Assembly: GCA_031399085.1 (NCBI GenBank)
Contig: JANNOQ010000007.1
Location: 62,001 to 126,000, forward strand
Length of the DNA stretch: 64,000 nt
Source: R-RK-3 sp031399085
Lineage (GTDB): Bacteria > Pseudomonadota > Alphaproteobacteria > Rhizobiales > Rhodomicrobiaceae
Reading direction: 5' to 3'
Within the stretch, counting starts at the first letter, position 1. Each line of letters starts with the position of its first letter. Shown here piece after piece: positions 52,852 through 62,817 of the stretch. Made by a program: the position numbers and the translations under genes. The notes below the pieces were generated by a model that was not told the DNA's origin, did not search any database, and was given only the letters and a program-made list of their open reading frames with translations.

Positions 52852-52912
52852 ACCTTTCGCCGGCCAGGCGCGACAGAGGAGGAGGATTTTGCCACGCACC
52901 AAGGAGGCAACG

Positions 52913-53098
52913 ATGCACCCCAAGACCCTCATCGCCATTGCCGCGCTGACCGCCATGGGCGCGGGCGTCATCGACCCTGCTAGCGCCTTTGCCGCCAGGA
53001 GCTCCAAGCCGAAGGAAATCGTCGTGGTGGGAAGCAAAATCAATCAGCAAGCGAAGCCGAAGGCTACGCCCAAGCTATATGAAATGATGACCAAGTAA
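52913..53098 (+). CDS. Small secreted protein, unknown function
   Basis: A 61-residue protein. A signal peptide (HPKTLIAIAALTAMGAGVI to ~24, ending ASAFA) is followed by a ~37-residue basic mature part, SSKPKEIVVVGSKINQQAKP and on. AAGGAGG at 52900-52906 is a near-perfect ribosome site for the ATG at 52913, so translation is well supported although the protein is small. It lies 61 bp after holA and convergent with parB. Not a family I recognise. Confidence 0.65.
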   Translation: MHPKTLIAIAALTAMGAGVIDPASAFAARSSKPKEIVVVGSKINQQAKPKATPKLYEMMTK

Positions 53099-53133
53099 TC
53101 GTCTCAAGCACGATTGGCTTAGGCGGACTTGGT

Positions 53134-53234
53134 CGGCGCTATCAGTTTCTTTGTCATCCCCGCTTTCGCGGAGATAACAAAAAGAGAGGCGTCGCGCCGA
53201 AGCGTCAGACGTTTTCAATTGAAATGGTCGTGCT

Positions 53235-53238
<4 letters not shown>
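53134..53238. repeat. Dispersed repeat family D, shorter copy
   Basis: CGGCGCTATCAGTTTCTTTG then TCATCCCCGCTTTCGCGGAG, AACAAAAAGAGAGG and TCAGACGTTTTCAATTGAAA, in the same order as 11667-11821 but without one arm and the loop. Lies between the small secreted protein gene and parB, where the hairpin could end both convergent transcripts. Confidence 0.7.
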
Positions 53239-54149
<911 letters not shown>

Positions 54150-54214
54150 GGTCCCTCGTCCTCAATGCGCGCAATCGATCGGCTTAGAATTCACTTCTCC
54201 CCGTTGGAGAGGAG

Positions 54215-55054
<840 letters not shown>

Positions 55055-55056
55055 GA

Positions 55057-55749
55057 TTAATCCCCTTCAGAGATCAAGCTCCTGACCTCGACGATGCTGC
55101 CCTCGCCGCTGGTGCGGCTGGGTACGCAACTGTGCTCGAACCGCCAGCGCCGCCTTGCCGCCTCGATCTCCTGCCCGGCGTCGCGCCCCTTAAGGAACAG
55201 CCCTAAGGTTTGGTCCGAAAAGAACCCGCGCGCCAATCCGAGCAAACCATCCAAAGGCGCAAGCGCCCTGCTCGTCACCACATCGGCCGGGCCGATCCCG
55301 CCCCCCCGGGCAATCTCCTCGATGCGTCCTGCGTGAAGCTTGACCGGCACCCCCGTGCGGCGGGCCACTTCCGACAAGAAGGCGCATTTGCGGCCATGCG
55401 ACTCGATAAGGTGTACAACGCGATTCTCATGATTCGCGAGCAGAATGGCAATCACAAGTCCGGGGAATCCCGCGCCGCTGCCGAGATCGACCCAGGTTTT
55501 TGCCTCCGGCGCGCGCGCAAGAAGCTGGGCGCTGTCGGCGAAATGCCGCTGCCAGATGCCATTTAGCGTCGAAGGCGCGACCAGATTGACGGCGGGCTGC
55601 CAGCTTTTCAGCAGCTCGGCATAGAGTTCGAGCTTTTCCACAGTTTCACGTGCAACCGGGAAGGCGGCGGCGAAATCCTCCGGCCCGGCGATGGTGAGCG
55701 TGCCGGACGCCATGTCAGGCGGAACGCCGCTGGCGCGGTTTTTTGACAT
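55057..55749 (-). CDS. rsmG: 16S rRNA (guanine527-N7)-methyltransferase RsmG
   Basis: A 230-residue SAM-dependent methyltransferase modifying G527 of 16S rRNA. The SAM site is VDLGSGAGFPGLVIAILLA (~86-104) and RALAPLDGLLGLA follows at ~160. The ATG at 55749 overlaps the mnmG end by 35 bases; ATG 55713 is a shorter alternative. The coding sequence carries a near-perfect parS core at 55643-55656. The gene is also called gidB. Confidence 0.93.
   Translation of the reverse strand: MSKNRASGVPPDMASGTLTIAGPEDFAAAFPVARETVEKLELYAELLKSWQPAVNLVAPSTLNGIWQRHFADSAQLLARAPEAKTWVDLGSGAGFPGLVIAILLANHENRVVHLIESHGRKCAFLSEVARRTGVPVKLHAGRIEEIARGGGIGPADVVTSRALAPLDGLLGLARGFFSDQTLGLFLKGRDAGQEIEAARRRWRFEHSCVPSRTSGEGSIVEVRSLISEGD
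55643..55656. other. parS-like site inside rsmG (one mismatch)
   Basis: GTTTCACGTGCAAC differs from the parS core GTTTCACGTGAAAC by one base. It lies near the start of the rsmG coding sequence, 2.5 kb from the perfect core at 58141-58154 and close to parA and parB. Second parS sites inside these genes are usual in bacteria. Confidence 0.65.
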
Positions 55750-57586
55750 GGGCAAGGATCAGCATCAGCGCCGCTGGGGTCATCCCGTCAATGCGCGCGG
55801 CCTGGGCGAGCGAGGCGGGGCGGGCGGCCTCCAGCTTTTGGCGCAGCTCGGTGGAGAGGCCGGCGATCGCGGGGTAGTCGATCGCGGACGGAATGGCGAT
55901 CGCCTCGTCCTTGCGGAAGGCTGCGATGTCGGCGTCCTGACGGCGCAGATAGACGTCGTAGCGCGCGTCGATTTCGAGTTGGGCCGCGATGGCGGGGGCG
56001 ATGCCGCCAAGCTGCGGCCAGATCGCGGCGAGGCTATCCATCGACATTTGCGGGAATGCGAGCAGCTCGAACGCCGAGCGGCGGCGGCCGTCGCGGTTCA
56101 TGGGCACGCCCTTTGCGCCCGCCTCGTCCGGCGTGGCAGTCAGCGAGCCGAGCAGCGCCCGCCCTTCCTCCATTGCCGCCGCCTTGGCCGCGTAAACCGC
56201 CGACCGTGCCGCGCCAACGCATCCCAGCGCCGCGCCAATCGGTGTCAGCCTCGCATCGGCATTGTCGGCGCGCAGCCGCAGGCGGTACTCCGCCCGCGAA
56301 GTGAACATCCGGTAGGGCTCGGCCACGCCCCGCGTCACCAGATCGTCGATCATCACGCCAATATACGCGTCCGTCCGCGAAAGGATGAAGGTGCGCTGGC
56401 CCCCGCCCGCCTTCAGCGCCGCATTCACCCCAGCGGCCAGCCCCTGACCGGCGGCCTCCTCATAGCCTGTCGTGCCATTGATCTGGCCCGCGAGGAACAG
56501 CCCCGGCAGGCGCTTGGCCTCCAGCGTGGGCGACAGCTCGCGTGGGTCGACATAATCATATTCGATGGCGTAGCCCGGGCGGATGATGCGCGCGTTCTCC
56601 AGCCCCGGAATGCTGCGGATAAACGCCGCCTGCACTTCCTCCGGCAGGGAAGTGGAGATGCCGTTCGGATAGACTGTATCGTCGTCCAGCCCCTCCGGCT
56701 CCAGGAAAATCTGATGGCTCGCCCGCTCGCGGAAGCGCACGACCTTGTCCTCGATGGAGGGGCAATAGCGCGGGCCGACGCCTTCGATCTGGCCGGAATA
56801 GACCGGCGCGCGCGATAGGTTAGCCGCGATGATCCGGTGCGTTTCGTCCGTGGTGTGGGTGATGTGGCAGACGGTCTGCGGCGTCGTGATGCGCTCCGTC
56901 AGGAAGGAGAACGGCACGGGCGGCTCATCGCCCGGCTGCGCGGTGAGGCGGCTATAGTCGATACTGCGTCCGTCGAGACGCGCGGGCGTGCCGGTCTTAA
57001 GGCGGCCCATGCGCAGCCCGAGCGCATAAAGCCGGTCGGCGAGGCCGATCGACGGCGCTTCGCCCGCGCGCCCGGCGGGCAGGCGCGTCTCGCCAATATG
57101 AATGAGGCCCTTGAGAAATGTGCCCGTAGTGACGACGACAGCCGCCGCGCCGTATTTCGCGCCGCTCGCCGTGACGACGCCCGCCACGCGCCCGTCCGCG
57201 ACGATCAAATCCTCGACCGGCTCGGCAATGACATCTAGACCCGGCGTAGCCTCGACGGCGGCGCGCATCGCCTGGCGGTACAGCTTGCGGTCCGCCTGCG
57301 CGCGCGGCCCCTGCACGGCCGGGCCCTTGGAGCGGTTCAGCATGCGGAACTGAATGCCCGCCCAGTCGGCGACGCGCCCCATCAGCCCGTCCAGCGCATC
57401 GATCTCGCGAACGAGGTGGCCCTTGCCGAGCCCGCCGATTGCGGGGTTGCAGGACATCTCGCCGATGGTTTCGACCTTGTGCGTGATGAGCGCCGTGCGA
57501 GCGCTCATGCGTGCGGATACAGCCGCCGCCTCACAACCCGCGTGGCCGCCGCCGATTATGATCACATCATAGGTCGTGTTTCGCAT
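55715..57586 (-). CDS. mnmG: tRNA uridine-5-carboxymethylaminomethyl modification enzyme MnmG
   Basis: A 623-residue FAD enzyme that, with MnmE, installs cmnm5 at U34 of tRNAs. It has the FAD motif DVIIIGGGHAGCEAA (~7), TCNPAIGG-like SCNPAIGGLGKGHLVREIDAL, and the C-terminal helical domain with ARIDGMTPAALMLIL. I start at ATG 57586; TTG at 57604 would add six residues. Followed on the strand by rsmG; mnmE is upstream across a 586-bp gap that holds the tandem repeat and parS. Also called gidA. Confidence 0.95.
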   Translation of the reverse strand: MRNTTYDVIIIGGGHAGCEAAAVSARMSARTALITHKVETIGEMSCNPAIGGLGKGHLVREIDALDGLMGRVADWAGIQFRMLNRSKGPAVQGPRAQADRKLYRQAMRAAVEATPGLDVIAEPVEDLIVADGRVAGVVTASGAKYGAAAVVVTTGTFLKGLIHIGETRLPAGRAGEAPSIGLADRLYALGLRMGRLKTGTPARLDGRSIDYSRLTAQPGDEPPVPFSFLTERITTPQTVCHITHTTDETHRIIAANLSRAPVYSGQIEGVGPRYCPSIEDKVVRFRERASHQIFLEPEGLDDDTVYPNGISTSLPEEVQAAFIRSIPGLENARIIRPGYAIEYDYVDPRELSPTLEAKRLPGLFLAGQINGTTGYEEAAGQGLAAGVNAALKAGGGQRTFILSRTDAYIGVMIDDLVTRGVAEPYRMFTSRAEYRLRLRADNADARLTPIGAALGCVGAARSAVYAAKAAAMEEGRALLGSLTATPDEAGAKGVPMNRDGRRRSAFELLAFPQMSMDSLAAIWPQLGGIAPAIAAQLEIDARYDVYLRRQDADIAAFRKDEAIAIPSAIDYPAIAGLSTELRQKLEAARPASLAQAARIDGMTPAALMLILAHVKKPRQRRSA

Positions 57587-57672
57587 TCCGCGTCCAAAAG
57601 CCAAAATTCGGGGATTCGTGCGACATTACCCGCTTCTCGCCGCGCCGTCAAAACGCGGGTTGTGTGTTTTTG

Positions 57673-57898
57673 CTTGGGAGCCGCGCATCCGCGCGGCACA
57701 TGGGCCCGCTTGCGGGCCCCGGGAGACCGCCATACGAACCGTGCCAGTTGCCGACACTCAGCTGGGTTCGGCACCCGGGGGGTTCTTGGCTTGGGAGCCG
57801 CGCCTCCGCGCGGCACAGGGGCCCACTTGCGGGCCCCGGGAGACCGCCATACGAGCCGTGCCAGCTGCCGACACCTAGCTTGGGTTCGGCACCCGGGG
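57673..57898. repeat. Two tandem ~110-bp repeats, period 117 bp
   Basis: Unit 1 (57673-57780) and unit 2 (57790-57898) both run CTTGGGAGCCGCGC...CCGCGCGGCAC, GGGCCC.CTTGCGGGCCC, GGGAGACCGCCATACGA and GGGTTCGGCACCCGGGG, with few differences. Each unit contains two GC hairpins (CCGCGC/GCGCGG and GGGCCCGC/GCGGGCCC) and a short GGTTCGGCACC palindrome. Another hairpin follows at 57922-57943 (CATCGGCGC/GCGCCGATG). Several frames are open through the block on both strands, none with a start region or known domain, so I treat it as non-coding. Confidence 0.8.
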
Positions 57899-58140
57899 CC
57901 CACCGAATAGGTGGGCAAACCCATCGGCGCGGATGCGCCGATGCAACAAAAAACCCAGCCAAGTCATACTAATCCAGCGTTAACCGGCTATGGAGGAAGA
58001 AACCTGAATGAGACGTCACGAAACATCGACCTGACGTTTCCATTCTCTGCGCTTGGAAACGCGCCGCCTAACGCTGCGAAATCTTCAAAGCCCTTGCTGA
58101 GTAACGATTTGTCGCTCAGTTCGGGAACAGCCCCGCACAA

Positions 58141-58154
58141 GTTTCACGTGAAAC
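58141..58154. other. parS centromere-like site (perfect 14-bp core)
   Basis: GTTTCACGTGAAAC is a perfect palindrome equal to the core of the consensus parS bound by chromosomal ParB (14 of 16 positions of the full site; only the outermost bases differ). It lies between mnmG and mnmE, ~4 kb from parB and ~26 kb from the putative origin. Confidence 0.85.
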
Positions 58155-58172
58155 CGACGCGATTCGAAACAC

Positions 58173-59483
58173 TTATTTTCCGATGCAAAAATCGGCGAAA
58201 ATCTTGTCCAATATGTCTTCAGCATCGACGCGGCCCGTAAGGCGCCCGAGGGCTGTGGCGGCGTCGCGCAAATCTTCGGCGCGCAGTTCGAGCTGGGTGA
58301 AGTCGCCCGCCAGGAAGCGCTCCAGCGCGGCGGCGCAGCGTTCGAGTTCGCGGCGATGGCGGGCGCGGGTGATGGCGGGGCTTTCGCCGATGTCCGCCGC
58401 CTGCCGGACATGCTCGGCGAGAACGGCGATCAGGCGGTCCAGCCCCGCGCCGGTCTTGACGGAGAGGGCGAGCGCGTCCCCCGCAGCCGATGGGGCAAGG
58501 TCGATTTTGTTCACGGTGAGGATCGTGCGCGGGCCGAGTTCGCCGTGAGTGGCATCCGGGACGGTGGCATCGGCGAGCCAGATGACCAGATCGGCGTGTT
58601 TGGCCCGCTCCAGGGTGCGCCGCACGCCCTCCCGCTCCACCTCGCCGGCCGCCTCGCGAATGCCCGCCGTATCCATCAGGATCACCGGAAAGCCGCCGAG
58701 ATCGAGCCGGACCTCGATCACGTCCCGCGTGGTCCCGGCCTCGGCGGAGACGATGGCCACATCGCGCCGGGCGAGCGCGTTCATCAGGCTGGACTTTCCG
58801 GCATTGGGCGGCCCGGCGATCACCACGCGCAGACCATCGCGCAGAATTTCGCCGCCGCGCTTGTCCGCCAAATGCGCCGCGATCTCGTCCCGCAACCCGC
58901 GCACCACCGACCGCGCGCGCTCCGCCACAGCGTCCGGCACATCGCCCTCATCGGAAAAATCCAGCTCCGCCTCGATGCTCGCCAGCGACTCGATCAGCCG
59001 CTCCCGCCAGCCATCGTAAAGCGCCCGCAATGCGCCGCCGGACTGCCGGATCGCCTGCCGCCGCTGCGCCTCGGTCTCGGCGTCGATCAGATCGGCGAGA
59101 CCTTCGGCTTCGGTGAGATCGAGCTTGCCGTTGTCGAAGGCGCGGCGGGTGAACTCGCCCGGCTCGGCAAGCCGCAGCCCTTCGAATGATCCCAGCACCC
59201 GCAATATCGCTTCAATAACGGCGCGCCCGCCATGAACATGCAGCTCGGCAACGTCCTCGCCGGTAAAACTGGCGGGTGCGGGAAACCATAAGGTTAGGCT
59301 ATGATCCAGGACATAATGGGTTTGCGGATCGCGCAGCGTTCTAAGGCTCGCAATGCGCGGCGCGGGGAGCGGTCCGGCAAGACGGCACAGAGCCGTGCCC
59401 GCCGCCGGTCCCGAAATGCGAATGACCGCGACGCCCGCCTTTCCATGGCCGCTTGCAAGGGCGTAAATGGTGGTCACAGTCAA
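58173..59483 (-). CDS. mnmE: tRNA modification GTPase MnmE
   Basis: A 436-residue GTPase partner of MnmG. The N-terminal formyl-tetrahydrofolate domain has ALASGHGKAGVAVIRISGP and FTGEDVAELHVHGG. The G domain has GPPNAGKSSLMNALA (~222), DTAGIREA and NKID, and the C-terminus ends FCIGK, where the Cys is the conserved catalytic-like FCxGK. Full-length MnmE, the start of the mnmE-mnmG-rsmG-parA-parB block. In most relatives this block directly follows rho; here 22 kb separate them. Confidence 0.95.
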   Translation of the reverse strand: MTVTTIYALASGHGKAGVAVIRISGPAAGTALCRLAGPLPAPRIASLRTLRDPQTHYVLDHSLTLWFPAPASFTGEDVAELHVHGGRAVIEAILRVLGSFEGLRLAEPGEFTRRAFDNGKLDLTEAEGLADLIDAETEAQRRQAIRQSGGALRALYDGWRERLIESLASIEAELDFSDEGDVPDAVAERARSVVRGLRDEIAAHLADKRGGEILRDGLRVVIAGPPNAGKSSLMNALARRDVAIVSAEAGTTRDVIEVRLDLGGFPVILMDTAGIREAAGEVEREGVRRTLERAKHADLVIWLADATVPDATHGELGPRTILTVNKIDLAPSAAGDALALSVKTGAGLDRLIAVLAEHVRQAADIGESPAITRARHRRELERCAAALERFLAGDFTQLELRAEDLRDAATALGRLTGRVDAEDILDKIFADFCIGK

Positions 59484-59515
59484 CTCCGAATGAGCGGCAA
59501 AAAGAGGAACCAGCC

Positions 59516-61558
59516 TTGTCCTACAATCGGCTCAGCCAAGAGACCAGCCCCTATCTCCTCCAGCACAAGGACAACCCCGTGCATTGGTGGCCCTGGGGGA
59601 CCGAGGCGTTCGCCGAGGCGAAGCGGCTGAATAAGCCGGTGCTGCTCTCGGTGGGCTATGCGGCTTGCCATTGGTGCCATGTCATGGCGCATGAGAGTTT
59701 TGAAGATGCCGGCAGCGCGGCAGTAATGAACGAGCTGTTCGTGAACATCAAGGTGGACCGCGAAGAGCGCCCCGATGTGGACGCGCTCTATATGAACGCG
59801 CTGCATCAGCTCGGCGAGCAGGGCGGCTGGCCGCTGACCATGTTCCTCACAGGCGACGGTGAGCCGTTCTGGGGCGGCACCTATTTCCCGAAGAAGCAAA
59901 TCTACGGCCGTCCAGCCTTTACGCATGTGCTGCGCGAGATAAGCCGTCTCTATCGCGAGGAGCGCGACAAGATCCGCCAGAATGCTGACGCTTTGAAGGA
60001 AGCAATCCAGCCGCGCCTGGAACCGGTCGACGAGGACAATGTAAACGAAAACACACTGGCAGATTTGGCGTACCGGCTGTCGAAGGCGCTAGACCCGATG
60101 AATGGCGGTCTCGCAGGCGCGCCGAAATTTCCCAATTGCGTCATTCTCGGGTTCATGTGGAAGCTAGGCCTGCGCCACGGAATTCAGCCGTGCGTGGACG
60201 GGGTCGAGAAGGCGCTGCTGCATATTTCGCAGGGCGGCATCTACGATCATCTCGGCGGCGGCTATGCCCGCTATTCGGTCGACGAGCGTTGGCTGGCGCC
60301 GCATTTCGAGAAGATGCTTTACGACAATGTGTTGCTTATCGACCTGATGACCGAAGTTTGGAAAGAGCGGCGCCACCCGCTACTGGAAACCCGGATTGCC
60401 GAGACTGTTAAGTGGATGCTGCGCGAGATGATCGCGCCGGATGGCGGTTTCGCCTCCTCCTACGATGCCGATTCCGAAGGCGAGGAAGGCAAGTTCTATG
60501 TCTGGGGTCGGGAAGAGGTCGTTAGCGTGTTGGGTGCGAGCGACGCGGCTTTCTTCGGTGAGGTTTATGATTTGTCCGACGCGGGCAATTGGGAGGGGAC
60601 GAACATTCTTAACCGGCTGCGCAGCATGGAGCTGCTCTCTCCTGTCGAGGAGGAGCGGCTCTACGCGCTGCGCGCGAGGCTGTTCGCCGCAAGGCAATCC
60701 CGCGTGCCGCCGGGCTGGGACGACAAGGTGCTGGCCGATTGGAACGGTCTCGCCATTGCCGCGCTCGTCAACGCAGGACTTGCCTTGGCTCAGATCGGCT
60801 GGATTGACGCAGCCGCAAAGGCCTACCGTTTTGTGATGGAGCGGATGACCGCCAACGGACGCTTGCTGCATAGCTACCGGGCGGGGCGAGCCAAGACCCC
60901 GGCGGTTGCGAGTGATTATGCGAACATGATCCGTGCCGCGATCGCGCTTTATCTGACGACCGGTGAGGGGGCGATGCTCCGAGATGCGCAAATCTGGAGC
61001 GAGGTTTTGGATGCCCGATATTGGGCCGACGGCCAAGGCGGCTATTTCCTCTCCGCCGCCGATACTAGCGACATCATGATCCGCACGCTGTCGGCCCGCG
61101 ACGACGCCACGCCAAACGCAAACGCGGTCATGCTGAGCAATTTGGCGGCGCTCTATACAATAACCGGCGAGGCGCGCTACCGCGACAGGGCGGAGGCATT
61201 GCGTCGCAGCTTCATGGGCGAAGCGCTCCGGGTCGCAAGTCTCCACACGGGATATTTTAGTGGTCTGGCGGATCACACTTTGCCCCAGCATATTGTGCTC
61301 ATTCGCGGCGCGGGCGAGGCATCTATGCGCGACGCTCTCAATCATATTTCATTGCCGGGGGCAGTCGTCCAATGGCTGCAGGACGAGGCCAGGGCCTCGG
61401 AAAGTTCCCCAGCATTCGGTAAGCGCGCGGTTCAGGGCAAGGCCACAGCGTATGTCTGCGTCGGACCGCAATGCTCGCCGCCGGTGACGACGCCGGATGA
61501 GCTGCTGGCGACTTTGCGTGGAGGCCGGAGCGCTTGGCCTATCGAGGCAGGACTATGA
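59516..61558 (+). CDS. DUF255 thioredoxin-fold protein (YyaL/SSP411 family)
   Basis: A 680-residue protein. The N-terminal thioredoxin-like domain has NPVHWWPWG and the CxxC motif GYAACHWCHVMAHESF (~50-65), then VDREERPDVDALY. The remainder is a six-hairpin glycosidase-like (alpha/alpha toroid) domain with HISQGGIYDHLGGGYARYSVDERWLAPHFEKML. This is the DUF255/spermatogenesis-associated protein 20 family, of unknown activity. TTG at 59516 with AGAGGA upstream gives the family start. Its stop overlaps the next start by four bases. Confidence 0.87.
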   Translation: MSYNRLSQETSPYLLQHKDNPVHWWPWGTEAFAEAKRLNKPVLLSVGYAACHWCHVMAHESFEDAGSAAVMNELFVNIKVDREERPDVDALYMNALHQLGEQGGWPLTMFLTGDGEPFWGGTYFPKKQIYGRPAFTHVLREISRLYREERDKIRQNADALKEAIQPRLEPVDEDNVNENTLADLAYRLSKALDPMNGGLAGAPKFPNCVILGFMWKLGLRHGIQPCVDGVEKALLHISQGGIYDHLGGGYARYSVDERWLAPHFEKMLYDNVLLIDLMTEVWKERRHPLLETRIAETVKWMLREMIAPDGGFASSYDADSEGEEGKFYVWGREEVVSVLGASDAAFFGEVYDLSDAGNWEGTNILNRLRSMELLSPVEEERLYALRARLFAARQSRVPPGWDDKVLADWNGLAIAALVNAGLALAQIGWIDAAAKAYRFVMERMTANGRLLHSYRAGRAKTPAVASDYANMIRAAIALYLTTGEGAMLRDAQIWSEVLDARYWADGQGGYFLSAADTSDIMIRTLSARDDATPNANAVMLSNLAALYTITGEARYRDRAEALRRSFMGEALRVASLHTGYFSGLADHTLPQHIVLIRGAGEASMRDALNHISLPGAVVQWLQDEARASESSPAFGKRAVQGKATAYVCVGPQCSPPVTTPDELLATLRGGRSAWPIEAGL

Positions 61559-62205
61559 TGCCGGCTTGCGAATTGGACCATATTGTTATCGGCACCTCTT
61601 CATTGGAAGAAGGCGCCGCCTTTATTCACGAGCGGCTCGGGGTAAAAATTCCACCAGGAGGCCGGCATGAAAGCATGGGTACGCATAACTGCCTCATGCA
61701 GTTGGGAGCAAATTGCTTTCTCGAAGTCATTGCCATCGACCCAGCAGCCGAGACCCCAGGACGCCTGAGATGGTATGCGCTCGACGATCCTAAGATGCGT
61801 ACGCGGCTGGCGCGAAGCCCCGGTCTCATTAGCTGGGTTGTGCGAACGGCGGACATTACCGCGGCGGTTCAGGCGGCCGCGATGCCGCTCGGTCCGGTGA
61901 CTGTCGTCAGCCGGGGGGCGTTAAGCTGGCGGCTGACCGTGCCGGAGGACGGCCATCTGCCGGGCGGCGGGGTCATTCCGCATGTGATCGAATGGAACGG
62001 CGGCGTGCGCCCTTGGCAGACAATGCCGGATCGAGGCTGCAGGCTCGAAGAACTGACGCTCACGCATCCCGATCCGCTCTGGCTCAACAACGCCCTCCGC
62101 TCGTTAGGCGCAGCAAGTCTTTCCTGCGTCAGGGTTGCCGGAGGAGCGGAAACAGTCCTGTCAGCGAAGATCCGGACGCCGACCGGAATCTTAGCAGTGC
62201 TTTAG
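61555..62205 (+). CDS. Glyoxalase-like (VOC superfamily) protein
   Basis: A 216-residue protein with the glyoxalase-like domain start CELDHIVIGTSSLEEGAAFIHERLGV and the metal-type Glu/His positions in GTHNCLMQLGANCFLEVIAIDP. Such proteins bind a metal in a beta-alpha-beta-beta-beta fold and act on small thiols or catechols; this branch has no proven reaction. ATG 61555 overlaps the DUF255 stop (ATGA), so the pair is cotranslated. Confidence 0.8.
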   Translation: MMPACELDHIVIGTSSLEEGAAFIHERLGVKIPPGGRHESMGTHNCLMQLGANCFLEVIAIDPAAETPGRLRWYALDDPKMRTRLARSPGLISWVVRTADITAAVQAAAMPLGPVTVVSRGALSWRLTVPEDGHLPGGGVIPHVIEWNGGVRPWQTMPDRGCRLEELTLTHPDPLWLNNALRSLGAASLSCVRVAGGAETVLSAKIRTPTGILAVL

Positions 62206-62215
62206 TGAACAATCC

Positions 62216-62746
62216 CTAGCGCGCGGCACGGCCAACAGGCTCCCACAGAAAGGCGATGCGGCTCAAGGTAACGTTGCCGTAATGCTCGGGCGCGGTGGCG
62301 CTGCGCTTACCGCCAAGACGGCCGTAAAAGGCGCAGGCCGCCTCGTTTTCCGCGAGCGCCCAGACCACGAGGCTGCGCCGCCCCTTCAATTCCAGCGCCC
62401 GTTTGGCGGCTAGAAAGAGCATCTTCCCGAAACCCATGCCCTGGAATGTCGGCGCCAGATAAAGCTCGAAAATCTCGCCCGTTCGGGAGTTTGGGGCAAT
62501 ACGTGCCGCGCCGTACGACACATAGCCTTGGACTTTGCCGTCGAAGCTGAGAACCAGCAATCCGGAACCCGGACGCCGCAACGTGCGCGCCCACCAGGCC
62601 GGGCCACGATGGATGATAATTTTTGCTAGATGCAGATGGGGAATAATGCCCTGATAAGTCGATCGCCAAGCATCTTCATGCACGCGCGCGATCTCGGCGG
62701 CATCGCTGCGAACGCCCTCACGAATTTTAATCAACTCCTTACCCAT
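62216..62746 (-). CDS. GNAT family N-acetyltransferase
   Basis: A 176-residue GNAT protein. It has IREGVRSDAAEIARVHEDAWRSTYQGIIP at the start, acetyl-CoA site motif A LYLAPTFQGMGFGKMLFLAAKRAL (~95-118, Q-x-x-G-x-G/A) and motif B NEAACAFYGRLGGKR. It acetylates an unknown amine in the cytoplasm. The two GNAT genes of this window (see 361-882) are not neighbours. Convergent with the VOC gene, 10 bp apart. Confidence 0.88.
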   Translation of the reverse strand: MGKELIKIREGVRSDAAEIARVHEDAWRSTYQGIIPHLHLAKIIIHRGPAWWARTLRRPGSGLLVLSFDGKVQGYVSYGAARIAPNSRTGEIFELYLAPTFQGMGFGKMLFLAAKRALELKGRRSLVVWALAENEAACAFYGRLGGKRSATAPEHYGNVTLSRIAFLWEPVGRAAR

Positions 62747-62817
62747 ACGAAAATATAAGCCGGTCTAAGCCCCATTGCGAGAGTCAAGTGAGGGCGTTCC
62801 CGAGAATTTGCAAAAAC

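Larger units (their letters stand above)
57587..58172. other. mnmG-mnmE intergenic region with repeats and parS
   Basis: 586 bp on the mnmG side of mnmE. From left: the mnmG leader, the tandem repeat block (57673-57898), a hairpin at 57922-57943, about 190 bp of ordinary AT-richer sequence, then the parS core at 58141-58154 only 19 bp past the mnmE stop. It must hold the mnmG promoter and the mnmE transcript end. Confidence 0.6.

Noticed and set aside
55691..56818. 375-codon plus-strand frame
   Set aside because: Antisense to mnmG and rsmG start; no recognisable features.
57664..57972. 102-codon frame through the tandem repeats
   Set aside because: Open frames exist on both strands over the same hairpin-rich repeats, with no ribosome site or domain; the repeat structure explains the openness.
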